Source of the DNA: Lycocorax pyrrhopterus obiensis
Lineage: Eukaryota; Chordata; Aves; Passeriformes; Paradisaeidae
NCBI GenBank assembly: GCA_014706295.1
Contig: JACSVZ010000002.1
Coordinates: 134,047,200 to 134,111,199 of the forward strand
Direction: 5' to 3'
Length of the DNA: 64,000 nucleotides
Shown piece after piece: positions 23,067 to 36,690 of the stretch (its first letter is position 1; each line of letters begins with the position of its first letter). The position numbers and the translations under genes are program-made. The notes under the pieces are model-generated. The model saw only the letters and a list, made by a program, of their open reading frames with translations. It searched no databases and was not told the DNA's origin.

Positions 23067-26000
23067 GTAAGGAAGAACAGTGTCAAAGATTTTTTTTATT
23101 CATACATTCATAAGAATATATTAAAATAATGTTAAATATTTTCCAAGAGGAAAAACAAAGCACTTTATTAGTCTGATTACCATGATCATGGCTGTTCAAT
23201 TTATGCCATTCTAATGCTTTGCTCTAACATCAGGTCAGGGCAACATTTCACAATTGCAAGTCATTTTTGTGTGGACCAAATTGTAACTTAAAACTCCTAG
23301 GGAAAGGAATGTGAGTACAGCAATGAAGCTGGAATTTTGCAGACTTAATTTTCAGTCTCATACACTGACAGTTTCCTGATATTTATTATTCATGTATCTA
23401 GCTTGTTCAGTATTTATTGGTAAGACTCTAAAAAAGGGATGAGACAACAAAAGAGGAAAAGAACAGCTATTAATGATGTCTTTCCAATAATTTAGTAATG
23501 AATTTGTCAGTTATAACTTATTCATGCATTAAAATGTTGTTGAGTGAATTTTAGAAATATATTGTAACTGTAACTATTTCTTCATTTTTTTTTTAATAAT
23601 AAGCACATTTCTCTCATGTGAATCTGTGTCCACTGTGCTTCTATGGACACATCTTTACATGTGTACATGGTTTTGTTTTGTAGTGTACATGCAGTTAAAG
23701 TACTTCTAGTCTTGTACATTCAAGTGTTGGTCAAAAGTTTGATGATTCTTGTCATTATATACACTGTAGAAGTATCCCATCAGCACTGTGTAATTTGAGT
23801 CTTGGGACAGCAATTGCAGTCTCTGACTGTAAGATTTCTTTTGTTTTTCTCCCCCCTACCCCCACCCTGCAGTGGAACATGTTGAAATTAAGGAAGTCTA
23901 CACTTGTGTTTTCTGTAGAGCGTAAAGAAATTTTAAAGAACTGAAATAGTCTAACTGCAGGTAGTAGTTTTCTGCTTAGCTCCAAAAGTTAGAACTGTAG
24001 AACTCTGAATTCAGAGTTCAAACTGAGCTAGTTGAAATATTAGGCTGTGGTTGCAAAACACTCCCTTCAGTTCAGTGATGTTGCATGAAGCATTTTTGCT
24101 TTGAGACATTGAAATTAATATCATAAAAATGTATCTTTTGAACTTTTGTATTTTCAGCATATGTATTGAGTATTTTTACCCCAGTGTATTTTGGTGTTGG
24201 CTCTTGCTCAAAGCCTTTATAAGTATTTGGTGGTTTAGAATTTGGCGTTTTGGAGCATGGGGATCAGTGGAAAGTGATCTATATTGTAGTTTAAAGCACA
24301 GTATATCTCTCTTTTAGTGAGCTCTTCAGTAACTTAGCACCTTAATATAATTACAGAATGATGTCTACAGAATATCGTGAAAATGATTTTTCATGATTGA
24401 ATGTTGTAAATTGTAGAAGCTATTTCTGAAGATAGTTGAGGCAATACATTTTTTGCAAGTATTAAAATCTGTAAGTTATTTTCCACAGAATGAGGCCACA
24501 CCTTAAGTCTATATTTAGGTCTTCTCTGGAAACAGTCGTAGTAAACATTTCAAAAATATTGTGATTTCTATGTGTTATGTGAAATTTGTCAAGCTTGGTT
24601 CTCTTAATGTTAACAAATAATAATTTTCCAATTTAGAAGTTAGTGTGATTAGTGAGATGGATAACTTTATAAAATAATATATTATGCAAGTGCAAGAAAT
24701 ATGCTAATGTGGTCTTTTGTGCGTTTTAATTTGAGTAATGTGACTTCCTATGACTGACTTTTAGCACGAATCTGAAAGCTGTTAAAAACTAACTTTTTAA
24801 TCAGGAATGTTTGACAGTACCAGATGGTTTGACCTATCATTACATAAAACTGCGTTTAGTGGCTTTTAACATGTATGCTAAAAAATATGAGTAAATACAG
24901 GGAATTGTAGCTGTTGTTGTCATACTCATTATTTCCACTGAATTTCAGTCATTATTGTTGATCAATATACTTCCTTCCTTCAATGCAACAAACTTTTCTT
25001 GTGTCAGTTTTTGCTCCAGGTGCAATCTAAAATAGCAGGTGAACAGTGTAATTGGAGCCTTTTGTGGGTATTTGGCTGAAAAACAGGCTGCATTTTTCAG
25101 ATCACAAGGGTGGGAGAACTTGAGGTGGAAGGGAAGTGGAAATGCATCACGAAGTACTGTTGGTCTACCAAAGGATGAAGGTAGTAGAGTACCTTTCTTT
25201 TCCAAAAAGTGTTCTCCCTGCTGTCGTTCTACAGTATCTTAAAACTAGAAACACAGGGAAGAGGATTAATGGGTAACCCAGGTGTGGTGCTTTGAAACAG
25301 CTTTTGTTTCTTTGTTATTTCTGTTAATACATTCAGGTGCAGCTTTTTATCAATAGACTTTGAGAAGCCCTGTGCTTGTTTAGTGGAAAAGGAATTATGG
25401 GAAGAATAAGCAAAGGCAAAGATCAGTAGCATGACACAAGTAGTAGATGTTGGTTTATTTAAGTTTATCAATGAATAGGACTGAACTCTTACTCGAAATT
25501 CAGTTTTTGTCTGCTTATTCTTGCTTCTACCATAATCAAATACTGCATTGTACAAAGTATCAGAAAAAAAGTCCAGCGAATCCTTTAACTTTCTCTTTTT
25601 ATATGTTGCACCCTTGATAGATAATTGGCTTACTAGAAGTAACTGTGAATCTACTGCTGTCTAACATTACCATCAGTAAAGGTGACTAATTCACAGTTAC
25701 TTAGAGTTTGAAACAATCTCTCTGAGGCACCTTGGAGCTGCTGTTGCTGATGTTGTTGCAAAGTATCTGTCTTCCAGAGAGGCCTCTGCCTGTGTCGTTT
25801 GCAAAGTTTTCTGAAAAGGATACTTTTTCACTTAAGATCAGTCCATGCTAAAGACTTGTCTCTGGTGTCCACTAGAAATGAGTAGGCAATAACTTTATTT
25901 GATATACTATCTAAGGAATTAAACTGTGGTGCTAAGTTCTCAGTTGTGTTATCCCCATCCATTTTTCTCGAATATCTCTTTTATCTTGTGCTTTAGTGAA

Positions 26001-29000
26001 CGGGCTTACACCAAGGAAGAGGGTGTTTTGAGTTGTGTGGGGTCGTTGGGATTTTTTTGTTTGCTTGTTTTGGCTGTGTTTTGGGGTTGTTTTGGTGCTG
26101 GTTTTTTTTACCATCTGTACTGAGCTACAGGCCTATAAAGGTATATTTATCATGGTATTCTTTTTTTACTTGATGTGTCTGAGTTCAAGTGCTAATGGCT
26201 TTCTGTATGTGTTAGCACAAATGATGAATACTGTTATGTGTTAATAAACAAACTCTTTCTCCAAAGCATATTCTGTACTTGCATCTAAACATGGAAAGAC
26301 TTGACAGCAAGCTGACTCCTTCTGTTATGCAGTGTCTCTGAAGCAACTTCCATTGGTTCTTATGGTCTAATCTTGTTTCCTTTTTAAGTTCAAGTTGTAT
26401 ATATAGTAGGTTCCTATTTAAACCTGAAATCTGTTAAGAAAACACTTGAATTCCTCTGCATTAGAGTAATTCTTGTTTAAAGCATTGATTCGTCTTTTCC
26501 CCTTCCTCATCATTTGATCTCATTGCCATTATTCAAGATTGAGTTATACTTCAGGTCCATATAAATCTAAATACTCATTCACAAGATATTTGAAAACAGG
26601 AAATTTTTTGTCTTAGGGCCCATAAGCTGGTCTTAAAGTAGTTGAAAGCTCATCTGTTTCATTTTTTTTTTTCATTAACTTGTTCATTGTGGAGGAAATA
26701 CAGAAAATTAGTTTGATTTAAAACAGTCTAGAAGTTAATTTCCAAAACAAAGCATGAGTTGATAGCTACTTGCAAATATTTTTTCCCAGACATGGTGGGT
26801 CATGTTCTGAACTTGCACTTCATAGTAATTACCTTTGGTTTTGCCTGTTGAATGTCTGTAGAAAACAGAGATACAATGCTTCTGGAAAGCAGTATGCTAT
26901 AGTAACTCATCCAACTGAATTTCAGTTAGAACTTTAGATGTGGTTTGAAAATGTTAACTAGATCAAACCATTAGTTGCAATTGAAGTTCTGTCTTCTTGA
27001 AATGGTATTTCACTTGGACACTCAGCATTCCAACATTAACAAAGCTGTAACTTCTGGAGTGTCTCAGAATTCTATTTCTGTGTACTTGTGGAAAAATGTG
27101 AAGGTCACAAACAGTGATTGTCTCCTGGTTAGATATGCACCTATGTCCAATATCCCAGTCTTGAAACCTTTTTCAGGTATTAAGTTCTTCATTGGGTCTG
27201 GACTAGATTCTACAACATTTCTATATTAAAATGGATATTGCAGTTTTAGATTGCAGTGCTGTCTTAAGTTTTTGTATTCTTAATTATGTTTCTTCTATAA
27301 ATTTGCTTCCATTTCCAACTCTATACTTCAGTGTTTGGATGCTGGTGCAACATCTGCTTGTTGTGTCTTACATTTTAGAATGTGGTATGAACATAATGCT
27401 GTACAACAAGCTGGATAGTACTGGATCAGCAGAGAGAAGAGGAAGCCTGGAACCTGTAGGCTTCTTGAGTGAAACATTGCCCAGAATGTGTAAAGATGCA
27501 CCATGCTAACAGTTGTCAGAATAAGGATATTTTTTCCAATATGTTTTTTGAAAGGCTGTCTCTTTATGATAATGAATTGGATATACAAGCTGGATGGTTA
27601 TTTGATTTCTACATCGTGTATTGTTAGTTAAGAAATTGGATGTGTCACTATGCACGTGTTGCTGTGCATTACCACAGAATGTTTGATAGGCTTTGCTCTG
27701 GTACTGGAGGATGAGTCTCTTCAATTCCAGCAGTCATATGCTATAGTAGAAATGTTTGTTAATTTGTTTTGGTTGGAGAGAGGGACTCTTGTGTCCATTT
27801 ACATGATCCAGTGCTCTTTGCCGAGATTGGTAACTTTCATTCTTGCTTTTGTAATTAACTTGAGCAATATTGTACTCTCAACTTCATGCATTAGGGTGTT
27901 TCTTGTTTTGCTGTATTTATTGTCACTACTTACTCTATTTCGAATCTTTTTATAACTTGTAAGTGAACATTCAGAGGTTTCAATGACTTGGAGCTGTCCT
28001 GTAGTTGGAATTATGAATGTGCAATTGAAATTGATGGCTGTTTCATGTATCAGATAGAGGGATCTGGGATGGTCCCTCTGCTAAGAGTTAAAGCAGAGCC
28101 ATTCAGCTAAAAAGCTTGTGCTTTTGAGATTCTTAATGGCTTTCAGCATACCTTTGAAAATCCTCAGGAAAACTTTGTAATGGAAAAATGCATCCTTTTT
28201 TTTCCCCTCCCTTTCCCTAAGCTGTTAACAGGAAACAAGCGATGACTTCTCAAATTAGACTTCCTTTCTTATGGAAACTTTCTCAGCCAACTAAGCAGCT
28301 GTGCCAGTCCATGTTGTATTGACACTACAGGAGGTAGCTTTTTGTAATGTTTTAGTGTTTCTTGTACCTGTAAAGGGAAAAGGGATCCGACCTCACCTAG
28401 CTGTAATCCCATGTTAGCTTCACCTGCAACAATTTTTACAAAGACCCACTGGTTCTAGAAGACAGAATAGTAATTTTGTATAGAAGCCAGTACCTGATTT
28501 TTAAAATTTTTTATTTCAACTGCATTCTAACTTCATTGCTCCTGAACTTGACACTTATTCATGTGAAATCAACAGCAAATTGTAAATAAACTGAGTAATT
28601 ATGCTCCCCCAGGCTGTCCTGTTATCCTTCTGGGCTGACATCTGTCTCTTAAGAGGGATGGAGCACAGGAAATATTTTTTTTTCTTAATGTAACCTCACT
28701 CAAAAAGCATGATTATTAAATGTAGGGATTGTAGAATTCAGTGTCACAACTTTTCTGTTGCTGTGGTATCAGGGCATTGTTAGTGACTAAGTGAAACAAA
28801 ATAGTTCCATCTTCTCCAGCTGCAAAAACCTTCTTCCACACCCAGTGTCCAGTCTTCCTTCTGAAGTTGAGGGTTGCTATACTTACTGCCCTGTTTCAGT
28901 GTTATGAACTCTTGTCAGCTGATAACTTGAAATCTGGTATGGCAAAAGGTGTAAACCAGGTAATTGGTTTGGAGTGGAAATAAGACATTCCATAAGTTGT

Positions 29001-31369
29001 ACTTTTATTTGTTGTCACTCTCCTTTTTTCTGCTGCTATTTCAGTATTTTTTTGAGACAGGTTAGTTTATTAGAAGAAACGACATTGGGAGGTACAATTA
29101 CAGAAAGGACTATTCACGTTGATTGTGTAGAGATCTTTTATCTTCGTTATGAATTAACAATGACAATAACAAGATTATTGTTCAGTGTAGTTAGATACAT
29201 TTTCTATTGCTCCGTTGTCTATGTAAGAAATAGGTGGATGCTCTTAAGTGTTTGCTGCTGTTCTGCACAGATGTCAGGTCTGAGCTGATGCTCCTCACTA
29301 GAATCTTTTATTAAGAACAGTGATGGCAAGGCCTACATTAATTGCAACAAGATAGGAGATTCTGGTTCCAGTTAACAGATACATACTGTAATCCCCAAAT
29401 GCATGAAAAAATAAAAGGGCAGTTTATTAATCTTTAACCAAGTGGTGCTACTGGGGTCAGATTTCTCATGTGGGCTTCTTTCTGTGGCTGGGGTGGAGAT
29501 ATGTCATAAGTGACAAGTTTTGCCACTTTTCCTAGTGCATTGTTTCTTGGTGCTGCTCAGGTTCTCCTGCCCTCCCCCTGGAGCAGATGCTCCCAGCTGA
29601 GGGCAGCTGCCAGCTCATGGGGGTGGCTGCTGCTGCTGCAGGACTGAGCGGCAAAACAGACTGTCAGGAGGTCTCACAAAGTTACTTGTGCAATCATTCC
29701 CATTAAACTTTGCAACTGTAATTAAGTGAACAAGTGAGTTGTCAGATCTAACAGAATTTTATTGCTCTTTTTTCTTTTGAGCAAGTTTTCAAAATCCTTT
29801 TGAGAAGCTCTGGGAAAAGCCATTTTTATTTTTTTAGAGAGAAGCTCGAAACTTCTAAGCAAATTGTTAGAATTGTTTAAGATTAAATGTTGCAGGACAA
29901 AAAACGATTCAGTTAATCAGATTCTTTTCTTCCTTCCCCAGCTTGGGAGAAACAACGTGTTGGCTAGTGTTAGAGAGGAATTTTTATTTTTCTGAAGGGC
30001 AGGGAAAAGATGACTGATAAAATAGGCTGTGGAAGAGTTAGTTGTATCGCTAGCTTTTGCTTTCTGCCTTAAAGGTTTCCTTTCCAGAAAAAGTTTGAAA
30101 TGCTTTTTCTGCATATTCTCCATTCCTTTAAGATTTCCCAGACTTGCCAGAGAAGGGGGTGATGTCTGTAGCTTGTATTATATTTTTATATTGATGGTAA
30201 TTCTCCTTTGAAACAGTTTTAAGGGTTTCTGATTTTTGTTCTTGTTTTAACCCTCAGTATTAGTTCACTTATTATTTGAAAATAAAACCCAACAAAAAAC
30301 CTCAAGCACATAAATAGGCATATGGCTTATTATTGGAATTATACACCGTTTGACTATATATGTAGTGTATTATTATGTATTTGAATTTCCTAAATCCCAG
30401 CTTCAGTGTTTCAGTAATAAAAATGTTTTTACTTGCCGCCTTTATAGTTCTGATAAGTTAGAACAAATTTACTTTTAGAGATGCCAGCTCCCAAAAAAGG
30501 TTTTACTGAAAAGAAAAATATTTTATCAATCAGAATGTTATACACTAGTGCAAGCTGAGGTGTTCCATTACAAAGTTGGCAGTAAAATACAAGTTTTGGT
30601 CCTGGTTTTCTCTGCTTGGACATCTTGGCTTTTAGATCACAGTGCAACAGCCTGAGTGAGCAATGATTTAATGTTGTGTTGCTGCCCTGGCCTATTTAAT
30701 TCTTTTGCGCAGAACTTGGAGCATGGGTGATGTGGAGATTTTTTTGATGGTTGTTGTTTGTTTTGGGGGATGTTGGATGGGGGGAAAGGGGATGTTTCAT
30801 TTAGGGTGTGGGGTAGAAAGACTGCAAGTGCTACTACAGAGAAATTCTTGAAGGGTTGTCATGCTTTTTACTATTGCACATGCCTGTTTAAATGAACATC
30901 CTTTCTTAAAGGAAAAAAAAAAAATCATGATTCCAAAAATACTTTCTTGCTGGGACTGGCTTTTAACCCATATAGCAAATTTAGCTTACAGACAAAAGAA
31001 TTCTTTTTCTTCTTGTAGCTTACAAACTGAAAAGGCTTCAAGCCTAACAGTGTCTGAATGCTTTAAAACCCTTTTTTTTTTTTATTTAATAATATTTTAA
31101 ATCTTCACTGACCACTCTTCTGACTGCTTCTGGACTCTGAGAAATGACTGACAGGGTTTATATACAGTTGTCAGCATAAGGAAGACAAACTATTAGTTTA
31201 ATATTGAATGCAAACATTTTACCATTAGAAATTATTTATGAACAGTTATGTTGTAACAGAATATTGCAAGCGGTTCTTGGGGATTATTTTTGTGCTCTTC
31301 AGTATTGTGTACGAACAATTAAGTTCTGTATCTTTAAATATTTTCGCCTTTTTTACAAACTAGTGCTCT

Positions 31370-31629
31370 GCAACCACACTTGAGCACAGGAAACCTTCCT
31401 CCTTGTGTATCGTCATCATTTGCGATACATCCCCTTGCTGAACACTCGCTCATTTGTTCCCTGCCTTGTCAGTCAAATGTGAGCGTCCAGCAAACTATCC
31501 TGTCACGGCGTCTGGGGCTCTGCCTGTGCCTGGAGCTGACAGCAGGTACAGAGAATGCTTTCAAACAGCCTTGAACCATGTTTTTTGTTTCATTTCTTTT
31601 TTTAGTCTCATTTTATTTTTAGAAGGGAA
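31370..31629 (+). promoter_or_regulatory. Candidate promoter/5'UTR region of the short OXR1 isoform
   Basis: This segment directly precedes the alternative start codon and is richer in G+C and CpG than its surroundings (GTGAGCGTCCAGC, GTCACGGCGTCTGG). No TATA box is evident. A possible 5'UTR splice exists: donor CAG|gtacag at 31546 and a strong polypyrimidine acceptor ending ttttatttttag at 31622, eight bases before the ATG. If that acceptor is used, the true transcription start may lie further upstream. This is inference from position and composition only. Confidence 0.4.
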
Positions 31630-31695
31630 ATGTCTCGTCTCTGGTATGGGAAGAAGGGAAGAAAGCACCAGCCAGTTAATCATAAATGCACTCTG
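31630..31695 (+). CDS. OXR1: OXR1 alternative first coding exon (short TLDc isoform)
   Basis: ATG at 31630 opens 22 codons, MSRLWYGKKGRKHQPVNHKC then TL, ending at donor CTG|gtaatt. From memory of mammalian OXR1, the short isoform begins MSRLWYGKKGRRHQPINHKY-TL and continues VVSVAEYHRR, which exon F encodes here; only three residues differ. The phase is 0 and fits exon F exactly. Joined to exons F-K, the reading frame is 732 nt including the stop, giving 243 residues, the length I recall for that isoform. The product would lack the GRAM domain and linker and carry TLDc behind a basic N-terminus. It was found by reading the sequence, because the exon is short and lies within an unrelated longer frame. 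Confidence 0.92.
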
Positions 31696-34289
31696 GTAAT
31701 TTTCAGTGTAGTATGTTCGTGTCTGTTATTGCAGTCTTTAAATGTTGTGGTGCAGAGACAGTTTCTGTAAGTTTAAATTTTGAATGTGTAAACAGGATGC
31801 TAAGTCAAAAATTTTCATTATCTTTGGAACATAACCTAATTACTGGTATTCCTTTGGCATTAGATAAGAGAAACTACTTTGAGCATTAAGGGGTTCAGCA
31901 GTTTTAAGGTGGGTTTTTTTCCTTTCCTTTCGTTTCCCTTGGAGTAATGCATTTCTTCACCAAAAAATGTGCTTTATAGCTATATACCAGGAACAGGAGT
32001 TTGCATGGGCATATGATTAGAGAAGTGGAAATTTCCTGACTTACCATTACCTTCTCAGAAGTCAGTGAACCATATGAAGGTCTGATAATACTTCTAAATT
32101 CATTGACATGAGTCTGCTGTACTCTCATTCTCACATTTGTAATGAAGGGGAGGGACCAATAACATTGGTTTTGCAGTTTATTAGATTTATGAAAGGAAAT
32201 GGAATTTTTTCAGTGTTGTTTTCCCCAAACAGACTTTGTAGTACTATTTGATATGTAGTAGTATCTAAAGGAAAAGGTTTTCAGTGAGACTTGCAGAACA
32301 ATGATATCTTGGGATAGGGAAGAAATGATCTTGACAATATACTTGTTTGTGCTTTTACTCACTGGTAAGTTTGGAAGATAGTTTTCGTTTAGACTCTCCT
32401 TGTGACAGGCTTTTTACTGTCTTCTTAAGAATTACACATCACTGGGTTTTGAAGCATACTTCTTTCAAGGTGCTGTTGAATTGGGGTTTTATTTTTTTAT
32501 TTATTAATAGGGTTTTATTCTTTATCTTTTATGTATTGTTTTTATCTTTATTTGTAGCCAGGATACTTGCAAAATATGAAATTGATGTGTTGCAGCAAAT
32601 GGTTCTGTAAAATGTGTGTTCCTAACAACACATTTTTGAAGTAATAGGCTCTTAACTTTCCTCTGTGGTGGTGGAGTAGAATGGAGATATAATATCTAAA
32701 TTAACTGAAATGTTATTTTAGCATATCCTGTAGCAGTGTAAAAAGTATCTGAAGTTTAGTTTACCAAGAATGTGTTTTTTAACATATATACCTATTTATC
32801 TGTGTATATAGATAATTTGCACAGATATTTAAAAAAGTAGTAGTATCTCTTGTTATAATTGTTTCCCTTAGGACCAATACTGAACTTCAGCCAGAGCCTA
32901 GCTATGTTATAAAAACAATACTTATCAGCTTTTAAGGACAGTTTGAACCAAAGAAGACACTGTGAGAATAAGGATCAACTTTGCAGTGAGAGAGGTAGAG
33001 AACAGGTTATTTTAACATGTAAAAAGTCAAACTGGAAAAAGAGGGTACAGAAGTATCTACAGATGAGGATATTTTAAAAATGTTGCTATGTCGATAAGAA
33101 AAGCTCTATTCTTGAAGTTGGGTTTTTTCTTCAATGAATGTTCATAAACCTAATGTGCAAGTGTAGTCTTTTTACAGAAAGGGAGGAAGGCATATTGGTA
33201 TAATTATTTGTTATGCAAGACAGTGGAAAGAATATTAAGGAGAGTGGCAGCATATAAAGTATACAGGTTTCTGACTAAATCTCTCTTTAGTGGTTGTTCT
33301 GAATTTGGAGGATAACTCATCTGACATGCAGTAACAGTTGCTGGACTAAATGAACTGATACAATAAAACAAAAATGCTAGCTCGAAGCAACTAACTTGCC
33401 CTAGATTATTTACCTGAAAGGCCTTTGTTACTTTCCTGATGATACAGTTAATTTGGGCTGAGCGTTGAAGAGGTTTGGTACTTTCCCAGGATAAGAAATC
33501 AAAATTTTGGTGACCAGCTGGTGCGTTATACTCCCCCTTTAAAAAGCCAGTAATGTCAGCCTCCCACGTTTTAGTAAATATTTGGTATTTACTCTGTCCC
33601 TTTATTTTATAGCAATACAAGAGATGCCAGTAAGTTTCTAGAATGTCAAAAATGCAGGGAATGATTCTTCCTATCCAAAGCGTTCCAGACAAAAGACATC
33701 AGACAATGCAAGAGAACAAAAGGTGGATTGCCTTCTTTGGGAATGCTTGTCTGTGCTTTGCACAGCTTGGATAGGCTGCATAGCCAAAGGGGACAAAACC
33801 AATGAAAACTGATCTTTGGCTTTTATATTCTCAAGTTATTAGCATGCAAAGAGAATTAAAGTATTGGTTTTAATAACTTGAATTATTTGAGACTTGCACA
33901 ACTTCTGACGTTTTGAGTTCTGGTTAACTTTATTTGGTAAGCTAATGCCTGTGTTCCTTTGGCTATTATGAAGGTATAATAATAGGGGCTTACATGTGAA
34001 AGATGAGGATTTAGTACTTCTCTGTGGATGTCAAAATTGCAAGGTTGCATCAATTCAGTAATACTACTGAAATACTTTTAAAATCAGCTTTCCATATTAA
34101 GTTTTTAGAGTAATAGAATGAACTAATGATATATTTTTAGTAATGAAAAAGCAGAGTGAAATCCAGTACTTCCTTATACAGACCACTAAGCCTAGAATCT
34201 TTCCTTGATGACAGATATTTGCCATACCTGTTGTTCTAGGTAATTTGGGGGTTTATACATCATGCCATGACTGGATGTTCCCATGTGGG

Positions 34290-34762
34290 CCTCTTGGAAC
34301 ATGTCCAGAGGAGGGCCACTAGGTTGATCCAAGGGCTGTGTTTTGGTATCAGCTGGACACCTCTGCTATGAATACAGGCTGAGAGAGTTGGGACTGTTCA
34401 GCCTGGAGGAGAGAAGGCTCTGGGGACACCTTATTATGGCACCTTCCAGAGCCTACAGGGCTCTGTTGTAAGAGAGCTGGAGGGGAGCTTTTCACAAGGG
34501 CATGTTGTGATAGGACCTTAATCTGAAGGAGGAAAGGTCTCGATTAGATACTATGAAGAAATTCTTCATTCTGAGGGTTGTGAGGCACTGGAATAGATTG
34601 CCCAGAGAATTTGTGGCATTCCCACCCCTGGAAGTCATCAAGGCCAGGCTGGATGGGGCTTTGAGTAACCTGGTGTAGTGGAAGGTTCCCTACCCGTGAC
34701 GGGGAGGTTGGAGCTATGTGATGTGTAAGGTCTGTTCCAGCCTCTGAACTATTCTATGATTA
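34290..34762 (+). mobile_element. CR1 LINE, 3' 0.47 kb
   Basis: The + strand shows CR1 ORF2 C-terminal and 3'UTR landmarks in order: 'catgtccagaggagggccac', 'gttcagcctggaggagagaa', 'gaagaaattcttcattctga', 'tggatggggctttgagtaac', ending 'gaactattctatgatta'. It is 5'-truncated and has the same orientation as OXR1. Confidence 0.92.
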
Positions 34763-36629
34763 TAGTTCTTCCACTGAATTATTGGTTGTTATATTATTTA
34801 CATTTTTAATAACTGTGAAATATTAGTCTGCTTTAACAAAGGCAGTCAGAGTAGCAGAGGAATTTTAGAAAAGGTTGATTATAAGTTGAAAGAAATCAAA
34901 TGAGTAGTAAAGGCATACATTTTTCCTGCATGCTTTTAATGATCTGTGGAGTCTGAAGTTGATCCTTAATTGACCTTTATTCTGCTTAAAGTAAGAGATA
35001 AACTTTTTCATACTGGGCTGTAATTCAGTTACTTCTAAGCTTGTGTAATGCTTTCTTGTCATACCTGAGAGGATCTTTGCAGGGCAGTATCAGAACTGAG
35101 GCGTAACCTTGCTCAGCCTACCTTTTCCTGGAGTGGCCGCTTGAGCTCAAGCACCAGACGCTGTGGTTTCAGTAGCTGAACCTCTCTCTGGCTTCTCTGC
35201 TTGCTAGTGCTGAAACTTCCTTAAATAGTTTTGCAAGGGAGCTGGGTTTTATTGGTCGTGTTGCTATAGATCTTTTTTATTTGGACAAAATGAGTAAAGT
35301 TTTCTGGCCTGCCTCTTTAAGAAAGTAATTTTCTTAAACCTTAGCTCTTTGCACAAACATCCTAAACTGTTTAATGTTTTGCATGTTAAATTTAGTTATC
35401 TTGCTGGCATTTTCATAGCTCTCATATGAGTGTTTTCTCATATCTTGAAAAAAATAGCTTGTTATTAAAGTCTACAGACTTGATGTAACACTTTGTGTGC
35501 TTCAGGCTTTGATTGCATTCTTTTCAAGTTCATTTATTCTGGTTATTGCAGATATTTCAGTTTATCTTCAGTGTATATTAATTACAGCTTGGTACAGTTG
35601 CTGTGGACTTAGAGCACTTTGAGGCAGATACTTAACAGCTCATCCTGCAAAGCTCTGGGGACAATACTGGTCACTGGGAGAATGCTGCTGTCATGTGACT
35701 TACTCAGCATTTCTGTCCCTGGCCTGGAAAACACCCTGGTGTGCATTTGGAGAGGGACAGCTTTAAAAATATTAGAGAAAGAACCATGCTGCCAGCATTA
35801 AGATTCAAAGTAAAATTGTTCAGCTTGTGTTCTTTCTTAATACTTGTTTTTTTATGTCATGTTCAGAGTTGGTAACGAGGTTATAGATAACTTACGTTTA
35901 AGAGAGCCATTTCTACTGTTAAGCTTTATCTGTTATCTTTCAGAAACACTCTTCAGCTCTGATAAGACCCTCCCTTTCTTTCGATGGAGACAGTTTCAGC
36001 TACTTGTTAGCTCTGAAAGTTTAGCTGTGTTTGTTTTGAGGGCAGCAATTAAACCTCCTCCCTGTTAGCAAACAGGCATTAGTGGGGTGTGTCACTTGTG
36101 GCTTTGTTAAACTTCAAAGTGAATCCCTCACTGGTGTAAAAAGCTTTTTTAACATCTGCCTGTACCAGGATGATATGACCAGTGGCTGAAGGGGCTGATC
36201 ATATATTAAACAATTTTAACTGCAGTTTCATGTGTGTTCCTGGAGGACAAAAAATGTTCTGTATCTGGAATTTTGTCTTCAGTTTCATTCACTGCAAGTG
36301 GCCAGCATAGCTTGTAAAAGTTAGGTCCTTTTGACGTATTTTCAGAAAAACAAACTTTAGAAACCTGAGTTTCTCCAAAAGGAGAATCCTTGGCTTCTTG
36401 ATTGTTTGAATCATTAGTATGCAAACCCTCGACATACTGCATTAAATATTAAAACTGTTGGGTGTTCTGCTAAGTGGTTAACTTGCATGTACATGGTGTG
36501 AGGAGTCAAACTTGAGTCATGCCATGAGTCGTACAATTCATCCCATGTTTTTTCATCTATGCTGCCAATATGAATACAGCAGGTAGTATTAAATCTCTAA
36601 AGATATATTTCATGTCTTTTCAAACTTGG

Positions 36630-36690
36630 AATCACAGAATCACAGAATAAGCTGAGTTGGAAAGGGCCCACAAGGATCATCAAGTCCAGC
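36630..36690 (-). mobile_element. CR1 LINE, 3'-terminal half of a copy split by an LTR
   Basis: 'aatcacagaatcacagaata' and 'gttggaaagggccc' through 'atcaagtccagc' match the reverse complement of a CR1 3' end. The CR1 sequence stops at 36690 and resumes at 37171 in the same orientation and at the next expected consensus position ('...tccaac|ttctggccctgcacag'). Confidence 0.9.

Noticed and set aside
22904..23129. Read-through of exon E into the intron (21 extra codons)
   Set aside because: A strong GAG|gtaagg donor and exact phase match to exon F favour normal splicing; the extension is short and featureless.
33204..33692. 162-codon - strand frame in intron E-F
   Set aside because: It opens at TTG, with no ATG until near its C-terminal third, and matches nothing I recognise. 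A frame of this length is not surprising across 64 kb and six frames.
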